NCBI RefSeq assembly: GCF_000472925.1
Contig: NZ_AXAS01000042.1
Location: 25,340-89,339, forward strand
DNA from: Bradyrhizobium sp. Ec3.3
GTDB taxonomy: Bacteria > Pseudomonadota > Alphaproteobacteria > Rhizobiales > Xanthobacteraceae
Reading direction: 5' to 3'
Length of the DNA: 64,000 nt
The notes below the pieces were generated by a model. That model saw only the letters and a list, made by a program, of their open reading frames with translations, did no database searches and had not been told where the DNA came from. Position 1 is the stretch's first letter. The number at the start of each line of letters is the position of its first letter. Positions 7,831 to 16,158 of this stretch are shown here, one piece after another. The position numbers and the translations under genes were made by a program.

Positions 7831-9399
7831 ATGGAGAGGAACTTGGCCAACAAGATTGGGAAAAGCATGCTTGCTGTATTGGCAGCTTCGGCGTTTTGGC
7901 TCGCATTACCAGAGAGAGTTAACGCGGCATCGCTCCGGGTTGGGGTAAGCGCCGCTGATATCGCAACGCTCGATCCTGCGAGGGCGAGCAACACCCAGGA
8001 CATGACGATCGTATCCTGGGTTTTCAATGGCCTTGTCCGCTTCGTTCCCGGCGGCGCCGACCCGACCAAGATCGAACCCGATCTGGCGGAGAGCTGGACA
8101 AGCTCTGATGACGGCCTAGTCTGGACGTTCAAGCTTCGCAAGGATGTCAAATTCCACGGCGAGTATGGGACGTTGACAGCTGACGATGTCGTCTTCTCCT
8201 TGCAGCGTGCGAAGAACCCCGAAACCTCGTCCTACTCGAGCGACTATGCCGCCTTCAAGTCGATCGAGGCGATTGATCCCTTGACCGTGCGTATCATGCT
8301 GAGCGAGCCCGTTGCTGGCTTCTTGGGCCTCGTGGCCAACTACCATGGCGGAAACATTGTCAGCAAAAAAGCCGTCGAAGCGCTCGGCGCCAAATTCAAG
8401 GCAAACCCGATCGGGACGGGCCCGTTCATGTTCGACAAGGCTGTTACGCAGCAGTCAGTCTATCTCAAAGCATTCCCTGGCTATTTCCGGGGTGCCCCAA
8501 AAATCAACGACATCAGAATCGATCTTATTCCTTCGGATTCAAGCCGTGAACTTGCCTTCAGATCAGGCGAGCTCGACCTGATTTTCGGTAAGCGCGAGCA
8601 GCGCTGGGTCGATCAGGCGAAAGCCTGGGATAATGTCGCGGTCGATATTTTCGTCCCGGGCGAATATCGCACCGTCTTCATAAACATGGCCCGCAAGCCT
8701 TTGGATAACGTCAAGGTCCGTGAAGCGATCGCTCACGCGATCAATGTCGACCAGATCGTCCAGTTCGTTGGCGCAGGGGTAGCCGTGAAGGGCTGCTCGG
8801 TCGTGCCGAACGACTATCTCGGCGAAGACTGCACCTGGAGCTACAAATACGACCCTGAAGCTTCGAAAAAGCTGCTGGCGGAGGCCGGCTTCAAGAACGG
8901 CTTCACCTTGTCGGCGGTCGTCTCATCCAACTCCGCTCAGCAACCCATCATGGAGGTTATTCAGGCCCAGTTGGCAGAAGCGGGGATCAACCTGCAAATG
9001 CAGATCGTCGATCATCCGACCTATCACGAACAAATTCGCAAGGATCTGAGCGATGTGGTCTTTTATGGCGCTGCCCGATTTCCCGTCGCAGACAGCTATC
9101 TGAGCCAATTTTACCACTCGGGTGCGTCGATCGGAAAACCCACCGCGATGACGAACTTCGCACATTGCGACGCCGGCGATGCCGATATCGCGGCCGCGCG
9201 AAAAGCCACGACGGACGAGGAGCGATTGAAACTTTGGTCCGCGGCTCAGAAGAAAATCTACGACCAGGTGTGCGGCGTGCCCCTGTTCAGCCTGATGCAG
9301 GTCTGGGTCCATAGCAAAGCCCTGAACTACGGTTACGAACTCAAGGGCTCCTTGAACCTGGCGCCCCCGATTACCGAGCAAACAACGATCAACCGCTGA
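7831..9399 (+). CDS. ABC transporter substrate-binding protein, SBP_bac_5 family
   Basis: A ~522-residue periplasmic dipeptide/opine/nickel-type binding protein. A signal peptide (charged MERNLANK, then a hydrophobic stretch ending PERVNA-AS) leads into the family core: LRVGVSAADIATLDPARA, then NPIGTGPFMF and VREAIAHAIN. The frame is open upstream to 7531, but that part has no signal features. ATG 7831 is chosen; a TTG at 7843 has a better ribosome site (GGAGAGGA). It lies upstream of the LysR and opine-oxidase genes and probably supplies the DppBC-type permeases at 14342-18017, which lack their own binding protein. Confidence 0.9.
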   Translation: MERNLANKIGKSMLAVLAASAFWLALPERVNAASLRVGVSAADIATLDPARASNTQDMTIVSWVFNGLVRFVPGGADPTKIEPDLAESWTSSDDGLVWTFKLRKDVKFHGEYGTLTADDVVFSLQRAKNPETSSYSSDYAAFKSIEAIDPLTVRIMLSEPVAGFLGLVANYHGGNIVSKKAVEALGAKFKANPIGTGPFMFDKAVTQQSVYLKAFPGYFRGAPKINDIRIDLIPSDSSRELAFRSGELDLIFGKREQRWVDQAKAWDNVAVDIFVPGEYRTVFINMARKPLDNVKVREAIAHAINVDQIVQFVGAGVAVKGCSVVPNDYLGEDCTWSYKYDPEASKKLLAEAGFKNGFTLSAVVSSNSAQQPIMEVIQAQLAEAGINLQMQIVDHPTYHEQIRKDLSDVVFYGAARFPVADSYLSQFYHSGASIGKPTAMTNFAHCDAGDADIAAARKATTDEERLKLWSAAQKKIYDQVCGVPLFSLMQVWVHSKALNYGYELKGSLNLAPPITEQTTINR

Positions 9400-9465
9400 A
9401 CGGTTTTCCCCGCCTGACCTTACCGGAGGCAGTTCCGATTATTGTTCAAGGTCGGCGGGCTTTCT

Positions 9466-10368
9466 CTATGCTGTGAGTTTTGGCGTCTTTGCTGCGGCAT
9501 GTACTTCTGCAGCGAAGTCAGCGACCAGATCGCTGTTTCTCGCACGGATCGGACAGATAAGCACGTACTCGAAGTCGATGACCGGCGTAAACGGCCTTGA
9601 TATAATCCGACCGGCAACGTGCTCCAGGGCCAAAGGGTCGGCCACGGTCACGCCCAATCCGGCCGCGACGAGCTCGGCGACATTCGGGGCGGTCGTTGCC
9701 TCGATGGCGATGTTTGGCCTCAGGCCGAACCTTTCAAAGGCGGCATCGACCTTGCTGCGCATCGTTCCCGTCGGCGCGAATGCGATGAAGGGTTCATCCT
9801 TGAGATCGATCGGAGACAGCTCTGACAGATCGGAAAGCCTGTGTCCCTGGGGCAGCGCCACTACGGCCGGCGGACATTTTACGCGTTCGACCTGAACGGA
9901 CGAATGTTCGAGGCCGCTGATTACGAGAGCCAGATCGACACGACGAAGCAGGACGGCTTCCGTGAGAAACTGGGAGCTGCGAGCTTCGATGGAAACAAAA
10001 ACATCCCGATGCCGCTCCTTGAATCCTGCGACCACGCGGGTGATGAATGGGCCCGACAATGCCGGCATGGCGCCGATCAGCAGGTGACCGTGCTCCTCGC
10101 GCCGGATTGCGTCCACGGCGCGAGCCAATTGGCGCACGCCGCCGAAGATGCGCTCGACCTCTTCGTACAGACGCATTCCCCGCCCGGTCGGCACCAGACG
10201 GCCACTCTCACGCTCGAACAGCTGCAGCCCCGTATCAGCTTCCAGATCCTGGATGAGCTTACTTGCTGCCGGCTGCGAGATTCTCAGGAGTTCAGCAGCG
10301 CGGCTGACGGTGCCACTTTCGACGACAGCCATGAGTGCCTCGAGTTGCCTCAGGCTCGGATCCCTCAT
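9466..10368 (-). CDS. LysR-family regulator of the opine-oxidase-like cluster
   Basis: A 300-residue LysR regulator with an N-terminal HTH (SLRQLEALMAVVESGTVSRA..ISQPAASKLIQDLE) and a ligand-binding C-terminal domain. It is similar in style to the OccR/NocR-type and CysB-like regulators that sit beside opine catabolism genes. It is divergent from the FAD oxidoreductase at 10450 with only 81 bases between, so it very likely controls that operon. The inducer is unknown, presumably the imported substrate. Confidence 0.88.
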   Translation of the reverse strand: MRDPSLRQLEALMAVVESGTVSRAAELLRISQPAASKLIQDLEADTGLQLFERESGRLVPTGRGMRLYEEVERIFGGVRQLARAVDAIRREEHGHLLIGAMPALSGPFITRVVAGFKERHRDVFVSIEARSSQFLTEAVLLRRVDLALVISGLEHSSVQVERVKCPPAVVALPQGHRLSDLSELSPIDLKDEPFIAFAPTGTMRSKVDAAFERFGLRPNIAIEATTAPNVAELVAAGLGVTVADPLALEHVAGRIISRPFTPVIDFEYVLICPIRARNSDLVADFAAEVHAAAKTPKLTA

Positions 10369-10451
10369 TGGTTATAACCCCGGCGAATACGCCATCGAAC
10401 TAAACGACTTTGACTTTCTACACTCGCTTCCTAGGCTCGACAATAACCAAT
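10367..10451. promoter_or_regulatory. Divergent LysR/opine-operon promoter region
   Basis: This 81-base intergenic spacer carries ATTGGTTAT at one edge (10367-10375) and its exact complement ATAACCAAT at the other (10443-10451), plus a perfect 10-bp palindrome GGTTATAACC (10370-10379). These are candidate LysR recognition and activation sites. Because the repeats touch both start codons, repression by occlusion is possible. Confidence 0.4.
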
Positions 10452-11571
10452 GGAGATGAGGGTGGACGCGGACGTTATCGTTGTTGGGGGAGCCGTTGTT
10501 GGAGCCGCCCTCGCCTATGGATGCGCCAAGCAGGGACAAGAAGTCATCGTCCTTGATGGACACGATCAGGACATGCGCGCGGCACGCGCTAATTTTGGTC
10601 TTGTTTGGGTTCAGGGAAAGGGATCGAACGCCCCCGCATACCATCAGCTGAGCCGTCAGAGTGCGGACCTTTGGCCGGGCTTTCTTCGCGAGTTGACCGA
10701 AACGATCGGGATGCAGGTCGACTATTCCCGACCTGGCGGCATGATTTATTGCTTGAGCGAGGCTGAATACGAAACTCGCGAGGCGCTCAACAAGCGGACG
10801 CACAACTATGTGCCGCGGAACGACACGCGAATGGTCGATCGCCGCGAGCTCGAACGAATGATGCCGGCTGTCGGCTTCGGTCCGGAGGTTGTCGGCGCCA
10901 GTTATTGTGAGGCCGATGGTCACGTAAACCCATTGCAGCTTCTGGCAGCCCTGCAGCGCGGCATAGTCGCCGCAGGTGGAAAGATGCTTTTTCGCAACAC
11001 CGTGGAATCGATCGAGCCCGGACCGAGAGGATTTACCGTGAAAGCGGCCCTTGGCACCTATGCCGCGCCGCGCGTTGTGGTTGCCGCAGGTCTCGCGACG
11101 CCTGCCCTGACCGACCCTATCGGCTTTAAAATCCCGCTGCGCTCCGAGCGCGGTCAGCTTCTCGTCACCGAACGGCTTCAGCCATTCCTGCCTTATCCCG
11201 GCAGTGGCTTGCGGCAGACGGCCGACGGTACCGTCATGATCGGCGCGACAAAGGAAGACGCCACCGATCGGGGCGTAACCGTTGCATCAGCGACGACGCT
11301 CGCCCTTCGGGCGACACGAATTATTCCGGCACTGGCGTCGGCGCAGCTGGTCCGTCAATGGAGCGGCTTTCGCGTCATGCCTCCCGACGGTTGTCCGATC
11401 TACGCCGAATCCGCAGCCCATCCCGGTCTCTTTGCTGCCGCCTGCCACTCAGGAGTGACGCTTGCGGCGGTTCACGCTGCGATCGTCGCTCCAGCAATGC
11501 TTGAAGGAAGGCTGTCGACCGACCTGGCCGCTTTTTCAAATGGAAGATTCGATGTTCAAAAGTGTGCGTGA
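10450..11571 (+). CDS. FAD-dependent oxidoreductase, opine-oxidase beta-like subunit 1
   Basis: A 373-residue DAO-family flavoprotein (D-amino-acid, sarcosine and glycine oxidase group; beta subunit of octopine/nopaline oxidases and D-hydroxyproline dehydrogenases). The dinucleotide-binding motif near the N-terminus is VVGGAVVGAALAYG. The C-terminal FRVMPPDGCPIYAES matches the family's FAD-contacting end. It probably oxidises a secondary amine or D-amino-acid-like centre and passes electrons to the partner subunits. It is first gene of an operon with overlapping downstream genes. ATG 10450 or 10456 could be the start. Confidence 0.85.
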   Translation: MEMRVDADVIVVGGAVVGAALAYGCAKQGQEVIVLDGHDQDMRAARANFGLVWVQGKGSNAPAYHQLSRQSADLWPGFLRELTETIGMQVDYSRPGGMIYCLSEAEYETREALNKRTHNYVPRNDTRMVDRRELERMMPAVGFGPEVVGASYCEADGHVNPLQLLAALQRGIVAAGGKMLFRNTVESIEPGPRGFTVKAALGTYAAPRVVVAAGLATPALTDPIGFKIPLRSERGQLLVTERLQPFLPYPGSGLRQTADGTVMIGATKEDATDRGVTVASATTLALRATRIIPALASAQLVRQWSGFRVMPPDGCPIYAESAAHPGLFAAACHSGVTLAAVHAAIVAPAMLEGRLSTDLAAFSNGRFDVQKCA

Positions 11572-11851
11572 ACAGCTCGGCAAACGGTCCGACATGATCG
11601 TGCTCGTGAATGGTGTGGAGACGCCCGCCTGGGACGGCGAGACGGTTGCCAGCGTGCTTCTACGCGTTCCCGGTGCGGGCCGTAGGTCGCCGGTCAGCGG
11701 GACGCCAAGGCTGCCTTACTGTCAAATGGGCGTTTGCTTCGAGTGTCTGGCGATCGTGGACGGAATTGCTTCCACTCAAGGATGTCTCGTTCCGGTCCGA
11801 CCTGGGATGCGAATTGAAAGCCAGCGCGGTCCGCGAGAGATCTCACGATGA
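11552..11851 (+). CDS. (2Fe-2S)-binding gamma subunit of opine-oxidase-like complex
   Basis: A ~99-residue ferredoxin-like small subunit. Cluster ligands are visible in YCQMGVCFEC (C-x4-C-x2-C) with the fourth Cys in STQGCL, as in the HcnA/OoxC/SoxA N-terminal-like proteins. ATG 11552 is chosen; the gene overlaps the end of the upstream FAD gene by 20 bases and the alpha-subunit start by 4 bases (ATGA), which indicates translational coupling. It likely relays electrons between the flavin subunits. Confidence 0.85.
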   Translation: MFKSVREQLGKRSDMIVLVNGVETPAWDGETVASVLLRVPGAGRRSPVSGTPRLPYCQMGVCFECLAIVDGIASTQGCLVPVRPGMRIESQRGPREISR

Positions 11852-13227
11852 GTTACGATGTCGCGATCGTCGGCGCGGGTCCCGCCGGTATGAGCGCTGC
11901 TATTCGCCTGCGCGAGTTTGGCGCTTCCGTGGTTGTTATCGACGAACAACCTTCGCCGGGCGGACAGATATTCAGGGGGATCGAGCGGAATGCCAGCAGT
12001 CCCGTTTTCCCGGCGCTCGGCAAAGACTATCAGAAGGGACAGGCACTTGCGGCTGCCTTTCGGGTGTCCGGCGCGGAATACCTGCCGTCGACACAGGTCT
12101 GGCAAATCGAAGACGGTTGGAATCTTTATCTGACTGCCGAGGGCAAAGCCCAGCGTATCGCAGCTCGCGCAGTATTGCTTGCCAACGGCGCCCAGGAACG
12201 ACCAGTGCCGTTCGCAGGCTGGACCCTACCGGGCGTGATGACCGTAGGGGCGGCGCAAATCCTTCTCAAGTCTGGAGGGATGTTGCCTGAGGGCAAGGTC
12301 TGGATTGCCGGAGCAGGCCCCTTGCCGCTTCTCTATGCAACCCAGCTCCTCAACCTCGGTGGTCGCATTGCCGGTTTTCTCGACACCTCGACACCTCCCC
12401 GCCTGTCCGCCTTGCGCCGTCTCCCCGGGGCCTGGCGTGACTTTGGCGGCTTGCTCAAAGGCCTACGGTGGCTTCGCGGGATCAAGCGCAGCGGCATAAT
12501 AGTGCGGGGATTCTCAGACTTGCGAGCCGAAGGCAACGAGCACCTCGAGCATCTGACCTGGGAGATGGAGGGAAAACGCCATCGTGTCGAAGCGGACGTG
12601 CTGTTGGTTCACGAGGGTGTCGTGCCGCGCATCCACGAAACGCTGGCGCTGGGCTGTGCCCATCACTGGAATGACGAACAGGGATATCTGGCGGCGAAGG
12701 TCGACCGGTGGGGAGAAAGTAGTCGCAAGAGTCTTTTCGTGGCCGGTGATGCGAGCGGAATCGGCGGCTGGCTGGCCGCAACCATTTCCGGAGAGATCGC
12801 AGCACTCGGCATCGCAGGCCGGCTCGGGATTTCCTCCGAAACAGACAGGCTTCGAAAGAGGGCGCATCTCGATCGGCGCCGTAAGCGAGCGCTCGCCTTG
12901 CGGCCGTTCCTCGATGCCATGTATCCCCCTCCGCGGAACCGGCTCCCCGACGATGTCATCGCGTGTCGCTGTGAGGAAGTCACAGCCGGCGCTATTCGTG
13001 CCGCCGCACGCAACAGCCCCGCCGATCCCAGCGCGGTGAAGGCTGCGACACGTTGCGGAATGGGTCCGTGCCAAGGGCGCCAGTGCGGCTATACGGTTCA
13101 GGCGCTGCTCGCAGAGGTCCATGGTCTTCCGGTCAGCGAGGTCCGTTTCTTCCACATCAGACCGCCGTTGAAACCGGTCACTCTTGGAGAGATCGCATCG
13201 TTGGAAAAAGCGGATCGCGCGACATGA
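11848..13227 (+). CDS. FAD/NAD(P)-binding alpha subunit of opine-oxidase-like complex
   Basis: A 459-residue pyridine-nucleotide-disulphide-type flavoprotein. The N-terminal FAD motif is VAIVGAGPAGMSAA, a second nucleotide motif is WIAGAGPLPLLYA (~residue 152), and a C-terminal BFD-like [2Fe-2S] domain has CRCEEV (~372) and RCGMGPCQGRQCG (~401-413). This architecture is that of HcnB, OoxA and NoxA. Start ATGA overlaps the gamma subunit, and its stop overlaps the next start. Together with the small Fe-S subunit and a beta subunit it forms a membrane-associated or soluble heterotrimeric dehydrogenase. Confidence 0.9.
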   Translation: MSYDVAIVGAGPAGMSAAIRLREFGASVVVIDEQPSPGGQIFRGIERNASSPVFPALGKDYQKGQALAAAFRVSGAEYLPSTQVWQIEDGWNLYLTAEGKAQRIAARAVLLANGAQERPVPFAGWTLPGVMTVGAAQILLKSGGMLPEGKVWIAGAGPLPLLYATQLLNLGGRIAGFLDTSTPPRLSALRRLPGAWRDFGGLLKGLRWLRGIKRSGIIVRGFSDLRAEGNEHLEHLTWEMEGKRHRVEADVLLVHEGVVPRIHETLALGCAHHWNDEQGYLAAKVDRWGESSRKSLFVAGDASGIGGWLAATISGEIAALGIAGRLGISSETDRLRKRAHLDRRRKRALALRPFLDAMYPPPRNRLPDDVIACRCEEVTAGAIRAAARNSPADPSAVKAATRCGMGPCQGRQCGYTVQALLAEVHGLPVSEVRFFHIRPPLKPVTLGEIASLEKADRAT

Positions 13228-14345
13228 GCGCCGACGTCCTGATCATCGGAGGCGGCCTGCACGGCCTTTCTGCGGCGCTTCAGGCCGCACGTCGAGGTGC
13301 GGCTGTGCAACTCGTCGAGAGACATTTTCTCGGACGGCACGCTTCGGGCGCAACAGCCGCCGGTGTGCGCACCCTCGGTCGCGACGGTGCCGAATTGCCT
13401 CTGAGCCTCGAGGCTGCCAGGGACTGGCATGACATGGAGGGTCTCGTCGGCGACGACTGTGGCTTCGTCGCCTGCGGCCAATTGCAAGTTGCCGAAGACG
13501 AGCTGTCGCTGACGAAGATTGAGATGCGTATCAAGCGGCTCCAAGCCATGGGCCATTTCCATGAGCAGATGGTCGGCCCCGATGAGATACGAAGCCTTCT
13601 GCCAGGTATATCAGCCCATTGCCTGGGTGGTGCATGGGTGTCCAGCGATGGCTCGGCCGATCCGCATCGAACCATCAGGGCTTTTCGAGACGCAGCCATC
13701 CGGGCCGGCGTAGATATCATAGAAGAATGCCTCGTGACGGCCTTGACCCGATCCGCAACCGGTTGGCGAGCCGAGACGTCACGTGGCGTCTTCGAGGCTG
13801 AGATAGTCGTCAACGCGGCGGGTGCCTGGGCGGATCATGTTTCTCACCTTGCAGGTGATCCGCTACAGCATGAGATCCGCACCTCTATGATGGTGGTAAC
13901 GGAACGTTCCGCCTCCAGAATCAAGCCCGTCGTTGGATCATTCGGCAAGAAGCTGTCGTTGAAACAGACCTCTCAGGGGACTTTTCTCATTGGAGGTGGC
14001 TCTCAAGGAAAACTGGCAGCGGATCGGCAATCGGCCACCGTCGACGTCGTCGCGCTGGCAGCATCAATGCAAGCGGCGGTCCGCGTATTTCCCGAACTGG
14101 AAGGCGTGCGGATCGTCAGAACATGGGTGGGCATGGAAGCGATGACTTCCGACCACCGTCCAGTCATCGGCTTTTCGCAGCAGGTCGAGGGCTTAATACA
14201 TGTCTTCGGCTTTTCCGGACATGGATTTCAGCTCGTTCCATCCGTCGGACGGGTCGTCGCTGACCTGATCTGTCAGGGTCACACCAATCACGATCTCGAC
14301 GCTTTCTGCGTAAGCCGCGTCTCCATTGAAAGGGTTGCCGCATGA
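13224..14345 (+). CDS. FAD-dependent oxidoreductase, opine-oxidase beta-like subunit 2
   Basis: A second 373-residue DAO-family flavoprotein, clearly divergent in sequence from the one at 10450. It has the FAD motif VLIIGGGLHGLSAALQA, NAAGAWAD in the middle, and a C-terminal GFSGHGFQLVPSVGRVVADLI typical of sarcosine-oxidase-like beta subunits. ATG 13224 overlaps the alpha-subunit stop, and the end overlaps the permease start by ATGA. Two beta-type subunits in an operon with a single alpha and gamma is unusual; they may handle two substrates or two successive oxidations. Confidence 0.87.
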   Translation: MSADVLIIGGGLHGLSAALQAARRGAAVQLVERHFLGRHASGATAAGVRTLGRDGAELPLSLEAARDWHDMEGLVGDDCGFVACGQLQVAEDELSLTKIEMRIKRLQAMGHFHEQMVGPDEIRSLLPGISAHCLGGAWVSSDGSADPHRTIRAFRDAAIRAGVDIIEECLVTALTRSATGWRAETSRGVFEAEIVVNAAGAWADHVSHLAGDPLQHEIRTSMMVVTERSASRIKPVVGSFGKKLSLKQTSQGTFLIGGGSQGKLAADRQSATVDVVALAASMQAAVRVFPELEGVRIVRTWVGMEAMTSDHRPVIGFSQQVEGLIHVFGFSGHGFQLVPSVGRVVADLICQGHTNHDLDAFCVSRVSIERVAA

Positions 14346-15283
14346 TAGGTTATGCGATCCGAAGACTTGCGCTCGCGATCCCCACATTGATCGCCATGCT
14401 CACCATGGTCTTTGTTCTGGTGCGCCTGGTTCCCGGCGACGCCGCCGTTGCCATGCTCGGTGACCGAGCAAGCAATGCGGCGCTTCAGGCGCTGAGGACG
14501 CAGCTAGGCCTCGACCAACCAATCGGGGTCCAATACCTGCATTTTCTGACGGACATGCTGACCGGAAATTTCGGTCGCTCGATGGTGAGCGGTCGCACAG
14601 TGCTCGAAGAGGTCGCCCTCGTTCTTCCTTATACGCTTGAACTCACCGCAGCAGCGATGCTGATCGGCACGCTACTCGGCATTCCATTAGGCGTGATAGC
14701 CGCCGTCCGTCGAGACCAATGGCCCGATTATGTCAGCCGCATTCTATCTCTTGTAGGCCTTTCCTTCCCCGGCTTCGTCTCGGCGATCCTGATGCTTTTG
14801 GCGTTTGCGGTCTGGCTGCATTGGCTACCCGTCATGAGCCGCGCCACCAACGACCCCATCGATCATCTTCGGAATCTATTGCTCCCCGCCCTGAACCTGG
14901 GGCTGATCATGACCGCTTATATCGCGCGCGTAACACGCTCCTCGATGCTCGACGTCATGGGCGAAGACTATATTCGGACGGCCCGTGCAAAAGGTGTTCG
15001 CCCACGAAGCCTCATTTTGCGGCATGCTCTTGGCAACGCTCTCATTCCCATCGTGACGGTGGTGGGCCTCTATTTCGGGACCCTCATCGGCAATTCTGTG
15101 CTCACCGAGATCGTTTTCACTCGTCCGGGGCTCGGCAAGCTCATCCTGGGTGCTCTGCAATCCCGTGATTACACGATGCTTCAAGGACTGATGGTGGTCT
15201 TTGCAACCTTCGTCATCATCGTGAACACGGTCACCGATCTCATCTACGCCCTTGTCGATCCCAGAGTGGGTCTTGCCCAATGA
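14342..15283 (+). CDS. Dipeptide/opine-type ABC permease (DppB-like)
   Basis: A 313-residue BPD_transp_1 permease with six predicted helices and the DppB-type N-terminus (YAIRRLALAIPTLIAMLTMVFVLVRLVPGD). The EAA-loop region is DYIRTARAKGVRPRSLILRHALGNALIP. It overlaps the FAD gene upstream (ATGA) and the DppC-like gene downstream. With its partner it forms the inner-membrane channel for the substrate bound by the 7831-9399 protein, by inference. Confidence 0.92.
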   Translation: MIGYAIRRLALAIPTLIAMLTMVFVLVRLVPGDAAVAMLGDRASNAALQALRTQLGLDQPIGVQYLHFLTDMLTGNFGRSMVSGRTVLEEVALVLPYTLELTAAAMLIGTLLGIPLGVIAAVRRDQWPDYVSRILSLVGLSFPGFVSAILMLLAFAVWLHWLPVMSRATNDPIDHLRNLLLPALNLGLIMTAYIARVTRSSMLDVMGEDYIRTARAKGVRPRSLILRHALGNALIPIVTVVGLYFGTLIGNSVLTEIVFTRPGLGKLILGALQSRDYTMLQGLMVVFATFVIIVNTVTDLIYALVDPRVGLAQ

Positions 15284-16158
15284 CCGACGCTACTGTTTCT
15301 CAGGCCGCACCGAAGCGGCAGCCGAACCCGGTCCTGACGGCATTCCGTCGCAACCGCTTTTCGTGGGTCGGCATCGGCCTTCTGACGCTGATCATTCTGC
15401 TCGCCGTTTTCGCGCCGCTCGTCTCACCCTTCGATCCGTTGAAGCAGAATATTCTTCATCGACTAAGCCCGCCGTCCGCCCAGTTCTGGCTGGGAACGGA
15501 CAGCTACGGACGCGATGTGCTCTCGCGGCTGCTCTACGGAGCACGCATATCGCTATCGATCGGTTTCTTTTCCGTACTGGTCGCAATGGTGGTCGGGTCA
15601 GCATTCGGGATCCTGGCGGGCTATATCGGCGGTGTGTTCGATCAGATCGTGATGGGTATCGTCGACGTGATGCTGTCGTTTCCGACGCTGCTGTTGGGTC
15701 TGATGGTCGCGGCAATGCTCGGCGCCAGCTTCGAAAATCTGATCATTGCGATTGCCATCACGGAAACCGCTCCATTTGCCCGTGTGGCGCGAGCTCCGAC
15801 GATCGCCGTGAAGCGGCGCGAATTCGTCGAGGCGGGTCGCTCGCTTGGCTTTTCGCCGTCCCTGATCATGGGGGTTCATATCCTTCCGAACATCCTGTCC
15901 GACATTGTCGTTGTCGCTTCGCTGTGGATGGCGTCCGCCATTCGCACCGAAGCGTCATTGGCGTTCATCGGGCTCGGCGTTCGACCGCCTACCGCGACAT
16001 GGGGTGGCATGATCCGTGAGGGTTTCGAGAACATCCTGAGTGCCTGGTGGCTGGTTGTCTTTCCCTCGCTGGCCATCCTCCTGACCGTGCTCGCCCTGAA
16101 CATTCTTGGTGACGCGCTGCGCGATGCGATCGACCCGAAAACAAGGAGCGCGCAATGA
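15280..16158 (+). CDS. Dipeptide/opine-type ABC permease (DppC-like)
   Basis: A 292-residue second permease. The cytoplasmic N-terminus and first helix (NRFSWVGIGLLTLIILLAVFAPL) are typical of DppC/OppC, followed by LGTDSYGRDVLSRLLYGARISL and the EAA loop (REFVEAGRSLGFSPSLIMGVHILPN). It overlaps both neighbours by four bases, so it is part of one translationally coupled operon. Confidence 0.92.
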   Translation: MTDATVSQAAPKRQPNPVLTAFRRNRFSWVGIGLLTLIILLAVFAPLVSPFDPLKQNILHRLSPPSAQFWLGTDSYGRDVLSRLLYGARISLSIGFFSVLVAMVVGSAFGILAGYIGGVFDQIVMGIVDVMLSFPTLLLGLMVAAMLGASFENLIIAIAITETAPFARVARAPTIAVKRREFVEAGRSLGFSPSLIMGVHILPNILSDIVVVASLWMASAIRTEASLAFIGLGVRPPTATWGGMIREGFENILSAWWLVVFPSLAILLTVLALNILGDALRDAIDPKTRSAQ

